DNA of 5,440 bases from Candidatus Odinarchaeota archaeon (lineage in GTDB: Archaea > Asgardarchaeota > JAGGXT01), in NCBI GenBank assembly GCA_021162905.1, contig JAGGXT010000334.1, positions 1 to 5,440 of the forward strand, written 5' to 3'. Of this stretch, positions 5,346 through 5,440 are shown one piece after another. A program made the position numbers and the translations under genes. Numbering within the stretch: position 1 is the stretch's first letter; each line of letters opens with the position of its first letter. Under the pieces are notes generated by a model, which was not told the origin of the DNA, did not search any database, and saw only the letters and a list, made by a program, of their open reading frames with translations.

Positions 5346-5440
5346 AAGGAAATCTAACCTATCGGCATCTAGCTCAGAATGTATTAACTGGGATCCTAAT
5401 GGATACTTTATGTTTGACCCTCGAATGTAGTCAACCATGT
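5334..5440 (-). pseudogene. Fragment of COG1078-like HD-domain phosphohydrolase, cut at window edge
   Basis: On the minus strand from the window edge the frame reads MVDYIRGSNIKYPLGSQ, then LIHSELDADRLDFLLRDS. The ELDADRLDFLLRDS motif is characteristic of HD-superfamily phosphohydrolases of the dGTPase/SAMHD1-like type (COG1078), where it is normally followed by a Tyr-Tyr/Phe-Thr-Gly-type continuation. Here it is followed by ICLSKSS, which is the complement of the recombinase fragment, so the gene is broken at about 5334-5343. The N-terminal HD part would lie to the right, outside the window; the ATG at 5436-5438 need not be its start. No C-terminal remainder was found to the left of the recombinase fragment. 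Intact members hydrolyse nucleotides; this copy would lack its C-terminal half. Confidence 0.72.

Overview
The window looks archaeal. It is AT-rich. Two genes are preceded by TATA-like boxes rather than strong Shine-Dalgarno sites. One surface protein is packed with N-glycosylation sequons, and the mobile-element remnants (an IS607-type serine recombinase and a TnpB zinc ribbon) are of kinds common in archaea. I cannot fix the lineage from the sequence alone.

Left third (about 150-2090, minus strand): two probably linked genes for cell-surface or exported proteins. One is a transglutaminase-like cysteine protein with a clear Cys-His-Asp triad. Its open frame runs well past the first usable start codon and ends without one, so its 5' end is missing or broken. 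Downstream of it is a two-membrane-segment protein with 14 N-glycosylation sequons and a CHGC motif just before its C-terminal anchor. The middle (2151-3020, plus strand) holds a promoter and an intact TauE/SafE-type anion exporter, the only clearly complete housekeeping-type gene here.

Right half (3137-5440): a gene graveyard. It contains (i) a decayed FAD-linked oxidase on the minus strand with two frameshifts, a Trp-to-stop change and a large internal deletion; (ii) an MFS transporter on the plus strand, frameshifted at a run of seven T, interrupted by a GC-rich antisense relic of a tnpB 3' end with its terminal hairpin, and cut off after about nine membrane segments; (iii) the first part of an IS607-type serine recombinase whose catalytic Ser is Tyr and whose DNA-binding helix is scrambled by compensating indels; (iv) at the right edge, on the opposite strand, a fragment of a COG1078-like HD-domain phosphohydrolase that stops where the recombinase fragment stops.

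Together the picture is of an accessory or rearranged locus where at least two mobile elements landed and the surrounding genes decayed. No CRISPR array, tRNA or rRNA was seen. The most unusual items are the transglutaminase/sequon-rich protein pair, and the tnpB relic, whose tandem hexapeptide repeat differs only at synonymous sites. Several lesions sit in homopolymer runs, so raw-read checks are needed to separate true decay from sequencing error.
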